Origin: Beijerinckiaceae bacterium
GTDB lineage: Bacteria > Pseudomonadota > Alphaproteobacteria > Rhizobiales > Beijerinckiaceae
Reading direction: 5' to 3'
Length of the DNA stretch: 58,120 nucleotides
NCBI GenBank assembly: GCA_947478405.1
Contig: CANJVX010000017.1
Span: 1-58,120 of the forward strand
In this document: piece by piece, positions 1 through 7,456 of the stretch
Layout: each line of letters begins with the position of its first letter
How positions within the stretch are numbered: position 1 is the stretch's first letter
Program-made: the position numbers and the translations under genes
The notes under the pieces: model-generated
The model's database searches: none
Told to the model about the DNA's origin: nothing
What the model saw: only the letters and a program-made list of their open reading frames with translations

Positions 1-2
1 GA

Positions 3-140
3 CCACTATCGTCAGTGACAGATACTGAACTTGCTCAAATTGAAGACCTGTTGAATAATCGGCCCCGAAAGCGACTGGCGTTCAAGACACCACACGAGCT
101 TTTCAGTCAGTCGCTAAACCGCGTTGCACTTCGAATGTGA
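3..140 (+). CDS. IS30-family transposase, C-terminal end (5' part outside window)
   Basis: The frame beginning at base 3 is open from the window edge to a TGA at 138-140 and encodes about 45 residues. It contains LLNNRPRKRLAFKTPHELF, the hallmark end of the DDE integrase domain of IS30 transposases, with the typical preceding segment in which Thr and Glu residues lead into a short helix. The protein ends a few residues after NRVALRM, as intact family members do, so the C-terminus looks complete and the rest lies to the left. I could not identify the terminal inverted repeat with confidence. The element marks this edge as accessory DNA. The family assignment is secure; whether the copy is intact cannot be seen. 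Confidence 0.85.
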   Translation, partial: PLSSVTDTELAQIEDLLNNRPRKRLAFKTPHELFSQSLNRVALRM

Positions 141-197
141 ATCCAGGAATTCTTTTTAGCTGCTGCAGTTGCTTATTGTTTTCAATTGGGGCTTTGA

Positions 198-926
198 ATG
201 CGAGAGCCAGAACGTCTTTTTGTTCAGCTTCGAGAGTTGTTGACGCATATACCAGACATTTCTGGGATGCGTTCTTTCCCAAGCGACGACCGCCTCTGGT
301 TTGGTCGAGCTGTCGCCATGACTGAGGCTGCCGGTGATCTTGTCGATGTGATCGCAATAAAGTCTGCCATACAACAGGTTGAAGGTGCGCGGCGATCAGT
401 GCACATGGCAACGATAATGATGCTTTTGCATAGAACACTTGCAAGAATAGAGTTGAATTTACCGCCTAGCTTTCAGGGGTCCTTTATTCCGGCAGCAAGC
501 CCTTTTGAGGCTATTGCGTCAGTTTCAAAAGTACTTAAGAGCGCTGACACAGAATTTATGATTGTTGACCCATACATGGACGCTAACACGCTTACAGAAT
601 ATTGCGTTTTGGCTGAAGAAGGGGTTTCTATTCGACTACTTGCTGACAAAGAATATGTCCGGCCTGGTTTTAAGCCGACGGCACACAGCTGGAGAGCTCA
701 GTATGGTTCTTCGAGGCCACTCTTAGCCCGCATCACTCCAAGAAGGATGCTTCATGATCGCGACATCATTGTAGACAGAAAGATAGTTTTTTCACTTTCA
801 CAATCATTGAACGCTTTCGCTGCGAGAGCGCACGCTTCTATATCAAAATACGATCCAGAGATAACTGCTTTAAAAGTTTCTGCTTATGAAGCTGCTTGGG
901 AGCAGGCAGAGCAATTAGACCAATGA
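198..926 (+). CDS. Phospholipase D-like domain protein of unknown function
   Basis: The protein has 242 residues and no signal peptide or membrane segment. The N-terminal half is helical and unrecognised. The C-terminal half resembles a single phospholipase D-type (HKD) domain: a buried strand IVDPYMD at residues 122-128, a strand ending in ADKEY near 150, then LHDRDIIVDRK at 185-195, where the canonical HxKxxxxD reads HDRDIIVD, followed by a SLSQS segment. The Lys-to-Arg change and the presence of one motif argue against a classical phospholipase; dimeric nucleases of this fold use one motif per subunit. Base composition is clearly more AT-rich than the core genes, and the gene sits directly after an IS30 end, so horizontal acquisition is likely. 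A GGGG stretch about 8 bases upstream supports the ATG at 198. A defence or toxin role is possible but unproven. Confidence 0.6.
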   Translation: MREPERLFVQLRELLTHIPDISGMRSFPSDDRLWFGRAVAMTEAAGDLVDVIAIKSAIQQVEGARRSVHMATIMMLLHRTLARIELNLPPSFQGSFIPAASPFEAIASVSKVLKSADTEFMIVDPYMDANTLTEYCVLAEEGVSIRLLADKEYVRPGFKPTAHSWRAQYGSSRPLLARITPRRMLHDRDIIVDRKIVFSLSQSLNAFAARAHASISKYDPEITALKVSAYEAAWEQAEQLDQ

Positions 927-940
927 TATCTACATAGACG

Positions 941-974
941 TCTGGATTGCTTCGGCTCACGCTCGCAATGACGG
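941..974. repeat. Dispersed palindromic repeat, single arm (copy 1)
   Basis: The segment CTGGATTGCTTCGG followed by CTCGCAATGACGG matches one arm of the intergenic repeat also found at 6586, 11235, 24548 and 42049. It lies between two convergent genes, where it may act as a transcript end. Confidence 0.6.
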
Positions 975-976
975 TG

Positions 977-2788
977 TTAACGCGCCCAGTCTGGCGGCGA
1001 AGCCGTATAGGCCACAGTCTCACCACTTGCCGGATGCGCAAAACTGATCTGCCATGCATGTAGGCAGAGCGGGGCTTCGCCCACGTCCTTGGTCAGGCGC
1101 GGCGTGGCATCGCCTGCGCGGTAAGCGTCATCACCCACAACAGCAAAGCCCAGATGCGCGCAATGGATGCGGATCTGGTTTGTGCGCCCCGTCAAGGGCC
1201 GCGCCTCGATCAGGCTCGTGCCGTCTGCTGATCGCTGCACAACTTTAAACAAAGTTGTCGCCTCATCACCATTCTGCTGATCAACCTCGCGTGTGCCAGC
1301 CGCGCGGGATTCTCTGCCAATCGGCGCATCGCAGGCAAACTCATCCTGCGCGGGGTGGCCATGCACGCGCACCAGATAGGTCTTGTTCACTTGGCCCTCA
1401 GCAAATGCCTTTTGCAGCCGCCCGGCAAAATGATTGCTGCGTGCTGCAATCACAAGACCCGTGGTGTTGGCATCCAGACGATGTGCAGGCCTGAGCTTCT
1501 GTGGCCGGTAAACTGTGTCGAGTGCATGCTGCAAAGTGTTGCGCGTGTAGCGTCCACCCGCATGCATGGGCAAAGGGGCAGGCTTGTTCAGCACCACCAG
1601 CGCTTCATCTTCGTAGAGCACGCCGATATCGCCAGATACATCAGGTTCGATGATCTGGGGATGGCGATGCAGCAGACGATCACCCGCATGCACAAGATCA
1701 GTTGCGCCGAGCACTCGGTGATTTGCATCGAGCAGATGGCCCGCACGGCATTGCTCTTCCCAGTAATCTGCGGGCAGATGACCCAGCAAACGACAGAACG
1801 TCTCAAGCAAAGTGAGGCCTTCGCACGCCTCCGGCACGCGCAGGGGGCGGAAAATATCTTCCGGCAAACTTCCGGGCAGCGGGTTCATCGCCGCGCGCAT
1901 GGCGTGGTTGCGCGCATCCAGCTGTTCCGCGGCTTGCTCGGCATCCGTGCGGTAACACCACGGGCAGGATTTTCCCAGCACATAGCGCGTGTCGCGCTGC
2001 TCATCAGCGGTGAGCGGTGACAGGCAGGCAAAACATTGCGCGGCATCCGACACGTGAAGTGATGGATCGACCCCCACGCGCTGGTCGAAGACGAAGCAAT
2101 CGCCTTTGTAATGCGCGCCGCCACATTCTTCGAAATATTTCAGAATGCCGCCGTCCAGTTGGAACACATTGCGAAAGCCCTGAGACTCCATATAGGGGCC
2201 AGCCTTCTCGCAGCGGATGCCACCGGTGCAGAACATGACGATGGTCTCGTCCTTGAGTTCGTCGGGCAGTTTGGCAACAGCGGCAGGGAAGTCGCGGAAA
2301 TGATCGACGCCTGCAGGCAGTGCGTTCTCGAATGTCCCGAGCTTCACCTCATAGTCATTGCGCGTATCGAGCAAAGTGATTTTGCGCCCCTCATCGAGCC
2401 AGGCTTTTAATTGTGAGGGGGCAAGTTTGGGCGATGTGCGTTGGGAGGGGTCAATGCCTGGCACGCCAAAGGCAATGATCTCGCGCTTGATGCGCACCAG
2501 CATCCGCCGGAAGGGTTGATTGGCCGTGTAGCTATATTTGGCTTTCAGCGGCTCAAGGCCGGAGATCGCGCGCAGGCGGGCCAAGAGAAGCTCGATCGCG
2601 TCGGCCGCGCCAGCGACAAAAAGATTGATGCCCTCAGTGCTCAGCAAAATCGTGCCGCGCAAGTTTTCCGCGCCACAAAAAGCAAGCAGCTCTGTACGCA
2701 GCGCCTGCAGCTCTTGCAAGGGCGCAAAGCGATAGGCCGCAATATTGACGATGGGCAGCGCAGGGCTGTTTTTGAGGTCGGATGTCAC
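977..2788 (-). CDS. trhO: Fusion of tRNA U34 hydroxylase (TrhO, rhodanese-type) with an RluA-type pseudouridine synthase
   Basis: This 603-residue protein joins two RNA-modifying enzymes. Residues 1 to about 285 are a full TrhO/UPF0176 protein: an acylphosphatase-like N-terminus (VNIAAYRF), then a rhodanese domain with active-site loop CTGGIRC at 187-193 and a trailing Cys pair set (CFAC at 252-255, CPWC at 275-278). TrhO makes 5-hydroxyuridine at tRNA position 34. Residues about 320-375 look like an S4 RNA-binding domain. Residues about 385-603 are an RluA-family synthase with HRLDANTTG at 436-444, whose Asp439 is the expected catalytic residue, and a later RTNQIRIH motif. Both active sites look intact. 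The start is GTG at 2788, chosen because the TrhO N-terminus begins there; it lies right after a promoter-like sequence, so the message may be leaderless. RNA target of the second domain is unknown. Confidence 0.9.
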   Translation of the reverse strand: MTSDLKNSPALPIVNIAAYRFAPLQELQALRTELLAFCGAENLRGTILLSTEGINLFVAGAADAIELLLARLRAISGLEPLKAKYSYTANQPFRRMLVRIKREIIAFGVPGIDPSQRTSPKLAPSQLKAWLDEGRKITLLDTRNDYEVKLGTFENALPAGVDHFRDFPAAVAKLPDELKDETIVMFCTGGIRCEKAGPYMESQGFRNVFQLDGGILKYFEECGGAHYKGDCFVFDQRVGVDPSLHVSDAAQCFACLSPLTADEQRDTRYVLGKSCPWCYRTDAEQAAEQLDARNHAMRAAMNPLPGSLPEDIFRPLRVPEACEGLTLLETFCRLLGHLPADYWEEQCRAGHLLDANHRVLGATDLVHAGDRLLHRHPQIIEPDVSGDIGVLYEDEALVVLNKPAPLPMHAGGRYTRNTLQHALDTVYRPQKLRPAHRLDANTTGLVIAARSNHFAGRLQKAFAEGQVNKTYLVRVHGHPAQDEFACDAPIGRESRAAGTREVDQQNGDEATTLFKVVQRSADGTSLIEARPLTGRTNQIRIHCAHLGFAVVGDDAYRAGDATPRLTKDVGEAPLCLHAWQISFAHPASGETVAYTASPPDWAR

Positions 2789-2794
2789 CGGGTC

Positions 2795-2822
2795 TTTATA
2801 AGGGATCGCGCCGAATCGTCAA
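2795..2822 (-). promoter_or_regulatory. Candidate sigma-70 promoter for the trhO fusion gene
   Basis: On the minus strand TTGACG (2822-2817) and TATAAA (2800-2795) are separated by 16 bases. The -10 box ends only 6 bases before the GTG start codon at 2788, which predicts transcription starting at or within a base or two of the start codon. Confidence 0.5.
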
Positions 2823-2910
2823 CGAAATGAGGGGTGCCCATGTCCGCCCGTGTTTTGAAAAACTCTGTCTTTCAAAATCGAGCTCGGCTAATCTCGGCAA
2901 GAGACTCGTC

Positions 2911-2931
2911 GTTGCGCTCCTCGCAATGACG
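2911..2931. repeat. Fragment of the dispersed palindromic repeat (copy 2)
   Basis: GTTGCGCTCCTCGCAATGACG repeats the distal arm of the family seen at 6586-6676. This is the only copy lying between divergent genes and it appears to be a remnant without its partner arm. Confidence 0.45.
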
Positions 2932-2965
2932 CATGACAGACATGAATACCGAACAGGAGTTATCC

Positions 2966-3337
2966 ATGATCGCCTACACCACCGTCGGAACAAACGATCT
3001 TCCGAAAGCCATCGCTTTCTACAAAGATCTGCTTGAAGGCATTTTCGGCGCCAAAGTGTTCTTTGAAGGTGAAGGCGGCACGGGTTGGAGCGTGTCTCCC
3101 GACAAGCCGATGTTTGCTGTGTTGAAGCCTTTCAACAAAGAGCCCGCCACTGTGGGCAATGGTTCGATGATTTCGCTGGCCTGCGCCAATCCCGAACAGG
3201 TGCAAGCGCTCCACGCAAAGGCGCTGGCATTGGGTGGCAAGGATGAAGGCGCACCCGGCCCGCGCGGTGGCGGTTTCTATGCCGCTTATTTCCGCGATCT
3301 GGATGGCAATAAGATCGGCGGCTTCTGCATGGCGTAA
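2966..3337 (+). CDS. VOC (glyoxalase/bleomycin resistance fold) family protein
   Basis: The 123-residue protein has the paired beta-alpha-beta-beta-beta layout of a single VOC unit: N-terminal IAYTTVGTNDLPKAIAFY, a GWSVSPDKPMFAVL strand set, and the C-terminal FRDLDGNKIGGFCMA. The metal-binding His normally present on the first strand is Thr or Val here and the final Glu is absent, so a metal-dependent glyoxalase reaction is unlikely; many small bacterial members of this type have no assigned role. I chose ATG 2966 because AGGAG lies five bases before it; two upstream in-frame ATGs at 2933 and 2942 lie next to repeat sequence and would add 8-11 residues foreign to the fold. Fold assignment is good, function unknown. 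Confidence 0.8.
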   Translation: MIAYTTVGTNDLPKAIAFYKDLLEGIFGAKVFFEGEGGTGWSVSPDKPMFAVLKPFNKEPATVGNGSMISLACANPEQVQALHAKALALGGKDEGAPGPRGGGFYAAYFRDLDGNKIGGFCMA

Positions 3338-3358
3338 ATTGCGCCAAAAGAGACAACC

Positions 3359-4111
3359 ATGTCCACGCTCACCCTCATCGCCGTCTGCGCCACTATGCTG
3401 GTGACGAATTTTCTGTCCGGCCTGTTTGGCATGGCGGGCGGGGTGATCCTCATTGGTCTGCTGCTGGTGCTTTTGCCGGTGCAGCAGGCGATGGTGTTGC
3501 ATGGCATTACGCAGCTCGCCTCCAACATCTGGCGCGTTGTTGTGTGGCGGGCTTATATCCGCTGGGATATTGCTCTGGTCTATTCCATCGGCTCGCTGAT
3601 TGCCTTGGCGCTCTGGTCACTCACGCGCTATGTGCCCGACAAGGCGGTCGCCTTTTTGATGCTCGGCGTGACGCCTTTTCTCACCATGGTCATGCCCAAA
3701 AATATGCGACCCGATGCGGAGAGTAAGCCGCAAGCCATTGGCTATGGTATTGGTTGCACCGGTCTCATTCTGCTCACGGGTGTTGCGGGCCCGATGCTCG
3801 ACACATTCTTTCTCGGCGGCAAATTGGAGCGCCGCCAGATCATGGCGACCAAGAGCGTTTGTCAGGTCTTGGGCCATACGGTGAAGCTCATCTATTTTGC
3901 AGGCATTGTTGTTGATCCGGGCACGGTTGATTATCTCCCCGCGGGGCTGGCTATTCTTATGGCTGCGATCGGCACAGCGGCTGCCAAGCCGGTTGTCGAA
4001 ATGCTGTCGGATAAAGTCTACCGCCTCTGGGCCAACCGCATTGTGGTGAGCGTCTCGGCTTATTACACTTGCTATGGTGTCTGGCTTTTCGCAGGCCCGC
4101 TCTTCGATTGA
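3359..4111 (+). CDS. Sulfite exporter TauE/SafE (TSUP) family membrane protein
   Basis: This 250-residue hydrophobic protein has about seven or eight predicted membrane segments and starts with the TSUP repeat pattern (LVTNFLSGLFGMAGGVILIG, followed by PVQQAMVLHGITQLASNIWR). The second half repeats the pattern more weakly around GPMLDTFFLGG. TSUP proteins are permeases for organosulfur compounds or carboxylates such as sulfite, sulfoacetate or sulfopropionate; the substrate cannot be read from sequence. It starts 21 bases after the VOC gene and is followed after 10 bases by a small gene with a strong ribosome-binding site, so the three may be cotranscribed. Confidence 0.85.
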   Translation: MSTLTLIAVCATMLVTNFLSGLFGMAGGVILIGLLLVLLPVQQAMVLHGITQLASNIWRVVVWRAYIRWDIALVYSIGSLIALALWSLTRYVPDKAVAFLMLGVTPFLTMVMPKNMRPDAESKPQAIGYGIGCTGLILLTGVAGPMLDTFFLGGKLERRQIMATKSVCQVLGHTVKLIYFAGIVVDPGTVDYLPAGLAILMAAIGTAAAKPVVEMLSDKVYRLWANRIVVSVSAYYTCYGVWLFAGPLFD

Positions 4112-4121
4112 GGAGGTGAGA

Positions 4122-4361
4122 ATGGCCGATGCACAATCTCTGGATCCGCTGATCCTTGATCTGGTCGAATGGGTGGCGCGGGAGCCGCGACCCTATCTGG
4201 AACTCATCGATGCCTGGCGCACATCCTGCCCGCGCCTGACCGTCTGGGAAGATGCGGTGGAGCGCGGTTTTGTGAGCCGCGAGGGCGTCAGCCTGCCCTC
4301 CACCATGGTCCATGTGACCCATGAAGGGCAGGCCTTTTTGGCCGCCCACGGCCGGGTTTGA
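4122..4361 (+). CDS. Small conserved hypothetical protein, winged-helix-like
   Basis: A 79-residue soluble protein starting at ATG 4122, preceded by a near-perfect ribosome-binding site AGGAGGTGAG that rules out the longer upstream start. The sequence LILDLVEWVAREPRPYLELIDAWRTSCPRL looks like two helices, followed by a turn and FVSREG and VTHEGQAFLAAH segments that resemble the end of a winged helix (a Thr-x-x-Gly-x-x-x-Leu wing). I do not recognise a named family. It follows the TSUP permease by 10 bases and could be its cotranscribed partner or a small regulator; neither is shown. Confidence 0.7.
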   Translation: MADAQSLDPLILDLVEWVAREPRPYLELIDAWRTSCPRLTVWEDAVERGFVSREGVSLPSTMVHVTHEGQAFLAAHGRV

Positions 4362-4492
4362 GGGCTAGGGGCCTGCCAGTTTGGCCTTTTGAGCCCCCTT
4401 CGGGGTAGTTTGTCTCGCCTTTGCCCCCGCATCGTGCTAACCGCACGGTTCTTATAGAAATCTAGGACCCCGTCGGGGGCGAAGTCGAAGCC

Positions 4493-5143
4493 ATGGCTGA
4501 TATTTTCCGCGAAATTGACGAAGACATTGCGCGCGACCGCGCCGAGAAGCTCTGGAAGCGTTTCCAGATGCCGATCATTGCTCTCGCCATTTTGATCGTC
4601 ATCGCGGCCGGTGGCTGGCGTACCTATGACCATTATCGCACCAAAGCTGCCGAAGAGGCTGGCGCGCGTTTTGAGGCGGCAGCGCAGCTGGCGCGCGAAG
4701 GCAATTCCAAAGAGGCCGAAGAGGCACTCGGCGAAATCGCCAAATCAGGCCCGCCTGGCTACGCGCTGCTCGCCAAATTCCGCGCGGCGGGTGAAATGTC
4801 GGTCCGTGATCCGCAGGGCGCGGCGAAGATTTTCGATGTCATCGCCGAAGACAATTCGGTAGATGCTCCGTTGCGCGACATGGCCAAAATTCGCGCTGCC
4901 ATTTTGCTGGTCGATGAAGTCGATGTGGGCGAGCTTCAGCGTCGGCTTGAGCCGATGGCGCAGGCCGGCCAGACCTTTCGTCATTCTGCGCGCGAATTGC
5001 TGGGTCTTGCTGCGCTCAAGCGCAATGATCTTGAAGCAGCGGGCAAGTGGCTCGATATGATTGTCACGGACGCAAATGCGCCCGCTGAAATCCGCCGGCG
5101 TGCCGAAGCCCTGCTTGGCCTTGTCGCAGGCGGCAAAAAGTAA
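4493..5143 (+). CDS. YfgM-like membrane-anchored TPR protein
   Basis: The 216-residue protein has a short cytoplasmic N-terminus (MADIFREIDEDIARDRAEKL), one membrane helix at about residues 27-45 (PIIALAILIVIAAGGW) and then a periplasmic helical repeat region of TPR type (tetratricopeptide-like family PF09976). In enterobacteria YfgM is an ancillary SecYEG/PpiD partner encoded close to bamB and der. Here the gene ends 6 bases before der, the same neighbourhood with bamB absent. The role at the translocon is inferred from family and context. The start is the only sensible ATG and is preceded by an AAGTCGAAG stretch. Confidence 0.85.
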   Translation: MADIFREIDEDIARDRAEKLWKRFQMPIIALAILIVIAAGGWRTYDHYRTKAAEEAGARFEAAAQLAREGNSKEAEEALGEIAKSGPPGYALLAKFRAAGEMSVRDPQGAAKIFDVIAEDNSVDAPLRDMAKIRAAILLVDEVDVGELQRRLEPMAQAGQTFRHSARELLGLAALKRNDLEAAGKWLDMIVTDANAPAEIRRRAEALLGLVAGGKK

Positions 5144-5149
5144 GGTTTC

Positions 5150-6565
5150 ATGTCCTATACCATCGCCATTATCGGCCGACCGAATGTCGGCAAGTCGACG
5201 CTGTTCAACAGGCTCGTCGGCAAGAAACTCGCGCTGGTCGACGATCGTCCAGGTGTCACGCGCGATCGGCGCGAGGGCGAGGGCAAGCTTGCCGATCTGC
5301 GCTTCACGATTATCGACACGGCTGGTCTTGAGCAGAACAATGAGGGCGTTCTGTCGGAGCGCATGCGCATGCAGACGGAAGCGGCGATCGAGCAAGCGGA
5401 TCTGATTTTCTTCGTCATTGATGCGCGCGTGGGTGTGACCCCCTCTGACCGGCATTTCGCTCAGCTCGTGCGTCGCTCCAGCAAGCCCATTCTGATGCTC
5501 GCCAACAAGGCTGAAGGCCGCCAAGGCGATGAGGGCTATTATGAGGCCTTCACACTAGGCTTTGGCGATCCCTATCCGATCTCGGCAGAGCACGGTGAAG
5601 GGCTTGGCGATCTCTATGACGCCATCCGCGATGCGATGCCGCCCGAACATCTCGCTTATGACGATGATGAAGACGACGATGGCGCGCGCAAAATTTTTGG
5701 TGACGAAGAGGACGGGACCGAACTCGACACCACCAAGCCCTTGCGCATTGCTGTGGTGGGGCGCCCCAATGCTGGCAAGTCGACTTTGCTCAATCGTATT
5801 TTGGGTGAAGAGCGTCTGCTCACGGGTCCGGAAGCGGGCATTACGCGCGATTCCATTTCCATCGAGTCCGAATGGACTTTGCCCGATGGTGCGCAGCGTA
5901 AGGTTAAGCTGTTTGATACGGCGGGACTGCGCAAGCGCGGCAATGTCGTCGACAAGCTGGAAAAGCTGGCTGCTGCCGATGCTATACGCGCCGTGCGTTT
6001 TGCTGAAGTCGTGGTCATTTTGCTCGACGCGACGATCCCGTTTGAAAAGCAGGATCTCACCATTGTCGATCTCGTGGCGCGCGAAGGCCGCGCACTGGTT
6101 ATTGGCTTGAACAAGTGGGATCTCGTCAACGATCAGGTGAAGCTGCAGGAATTGCGTGAAGAGGCGGATCGTCTTTTGCCGCAAGTGCGTGGCATGCCGG
6201 TGATCCCGGTGTCGGGTTTGACGGGTCAGGGCTTGCAGAAGTTTCAAGCCGCGATCATTCGCGTGCATGAAATCTGGAACCGCCGTATTTCGACTGGCAA
6301 GCTTAATCGCTGGCTTGGTGCCGTGATTGAAAAAACACCGCCTCCCGCCGTGTCTGGGTGGCGCATCAAGATCCGCTACATGACGCAGGCCAAAGCCCGT
6401 CCGCCGCATTTCGTTATCTTTGGCAATCAGCTGGACGAATTGCCGACGAGTTATGAGCGATTTCTGATCAATGGTCTGCGTGAAGTCTTTGAGCTGAAGG
6501 GCGTGCCTATCCGCATCACCAAGCGTATGCAGACCAACCCCTATGAGGGACGCAAAAGGCGGTAG
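5150..6565 (+). CDS. der: Ribosome assembly GTPase Der (EngA)
   Basis: Der is a double-GTPase needed for maturation of the large ribosomal subunit. The 471-residue protein has its first G domain at residues 1-170, with P-loop GRPNVGKS at 9-16 and a DTAG switch, an acidic linker rich in Asp (DDDEDDDG), a second G domain with GRPNAGKS near residue 203, DTAGL and NKWD motifs, and the C-terminal KH-like domain ending in a basic tail ([10 protein letters not shown]). All signature motifs are intact and length is normal. It follows the yfgM-like gene by 6 bases and ends before a palindromic repeat that separates it from a convergent SDR gene. Confidence 0.98.
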   Translation: MSYTIAIIGRPNVGKSTLFNRLVGKKLALVDDRPGVTRDRREGEGKLADLRFTIIDTAGLEQNNEGVLSERMRMQTEAAIEQADLIFFVIDARVGVTPSDRHFAQLVRRSSKPILMLANKAEGRQGDEGYYEAFTLGFGDPYPISAEHGEGLGDLYDAIRDAMPPEHLAYDDDEDDDGARKIFGDEEDGTELDTTKPLRIAVVGRPNAGKSTLLNRILGEERLLTGPEAGITRDSISIESEWTLPDGAQRKVKLFDTAGLRKRGNVVDKLEKLAAADAIRAVRFAEVVVILLDATIPFEKQDLTIVDLVAREGRALVIGLNKWDLVNDQVKLQELREEADRLLPQVRGMPVIPVSGLTGQGLQKFQAAIIRVHEIWNRRISTGKLNRWLGAVIEKTPPPAVSGWRIKIRYMTQAKARPPHFVIFGNQLDELPTSYERFLINGLREVFELKGVPIRITKRMQTNPYEGRKRR

Positions 6566-6585
6566 GGGAGAACGTATCTCTGCGC

Positions 6586-6676
6586 CGTCATTGCGAGCGT
6601 AAGCGAAGCAATCCATAAAAGCCTCACGTGCGGCCTCTGGATTGTTGCGTCTGGCTATGTCCTCCTCGCAATGACG
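6586..6676. repeat. Dispersed palindromic repeat (copy 3, complete)
   Basis: The outer arms CGTCATTGCGAG (from 6586) and CTCGCAATGACG (to 6676) are inverted copies. Between them lie a GAAGCAATCC element and its partial complement GGATTGTTGC, and a CACGTGCGG/CTCTGG centre. It lies between the convergent der and SDR genes and could fold into a long hairpin in either transcript. Confidence 0.75.
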
Positions 6677-6689
6677 AGGGAAGAATGTC

Positions 6690-7439
6690 TCACACTGGTG
6701 CTTGAAAGCTTTTCACACTGTCGCTGACAAAATCATACAGCTTGCCAGTTTCCATCCATTGCGGAGTGCAGAGCGTCACGAGTTTGGGAGCAAATTCCTC
6801 CGGTGTGCGCAGGCTCATCGGGTCTTCGCCTGGCGCCACAGCTGCGCGCATTTTTGTGCGCAAGGGACCAGGGCTTGCCACCATCACTTTTACATTCGAT
6901 GTCGTGGCTGTTTCTGCTGCATAAGTGCGCGCAAGCGCGTCAATAGCGGCTTTCGATACAGCATAGGTCGCGCGATAGGGATCAAATTGCGCCTTGTGCC
7001 CAGCACCTGACGACAAGAACACAGCACGCCCCGCATCAGAGGCGCGCAACAAAACATCAAGCGAACGGATCAGGCGATAAGTCGAGGTGACATTCACCTG
7101 CAATGCATCGTCCCATTTGGGTGGGTCAATATGCGAGATCGGTGTGATTGGTCCCAAAATGCCGGCATTGGCGACAAGAATGTCGAGCTTCTTCCAACGC
7201 TCGTAAATGGCCGCCCCCAAACGATCGAGCGCCTCAAAATCTTTGAGATCGCAGGGCACGAGTGTGGTTTCTCCGCCGAGCTTGCGGATCTCGTCATCAA
7301 GCTCTTCCAGCGCGCCTTGTGTGCGCGAGAGCGCGATCACATGCGCGCCTTGGCGGGCGAGTTCTAGCGCCACGGCGCGGCCAATGCCACGCGATGCGCC
7401 CGTAACCAGCGCGATGCGGTCCTGCAATGGTTTGGTCAT
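6690..7439 (-). CDS. Short-chain dehydrogenase/reductase downstream of purF
   Basis: A classical SDR of 249 residues: cofactor loop TGASRGIG at about 14-21, NAG at about 90, Ser in FLSSGAG and the catalytic pair in YAVSK, so the full Ser-Tyr-Lys set is present. The Arg after the glycine motif (LSRTQG) suggests NADP preference. It begins 17 bases after the purF stop on the same strand and is probably cotranscribed with it. The same pairing is common in Hyphomicrobiales, but no substrate is known and no link to purine synthesis is implied. Confidence 0.88.
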   Translation of the reverse strand: MTKPLQDRIALVTGASRGIGRAVALELARQGAHVIALSRTQGALEELDDEIRKLGGETTLVPCDLKDFEALDRLGAAIYERWKKLDILVANAGILGPITPISHIDPPKWDDALQVNVTSTYRLIRSLDVLLRASDAGRAVFLSSGAGHKAQFDPYRATYAVSKAAIDALARTYAAETATTSNVKVMVASPGPLRTKMRAAVAPGEDPMSLRTPEEFAPKLVTLCTPQWMETGKLYDFVSDSVKSFQAPV

Positions 7440-7456
7440 GAAGCAGCCTGTCTGAA

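Noticed and set aside
198-926. The PLD-like gene as a true phospholipase D
   Set aside because: Only one degenerate motif is present, with Arg in place of Lys, and no signal peptide.
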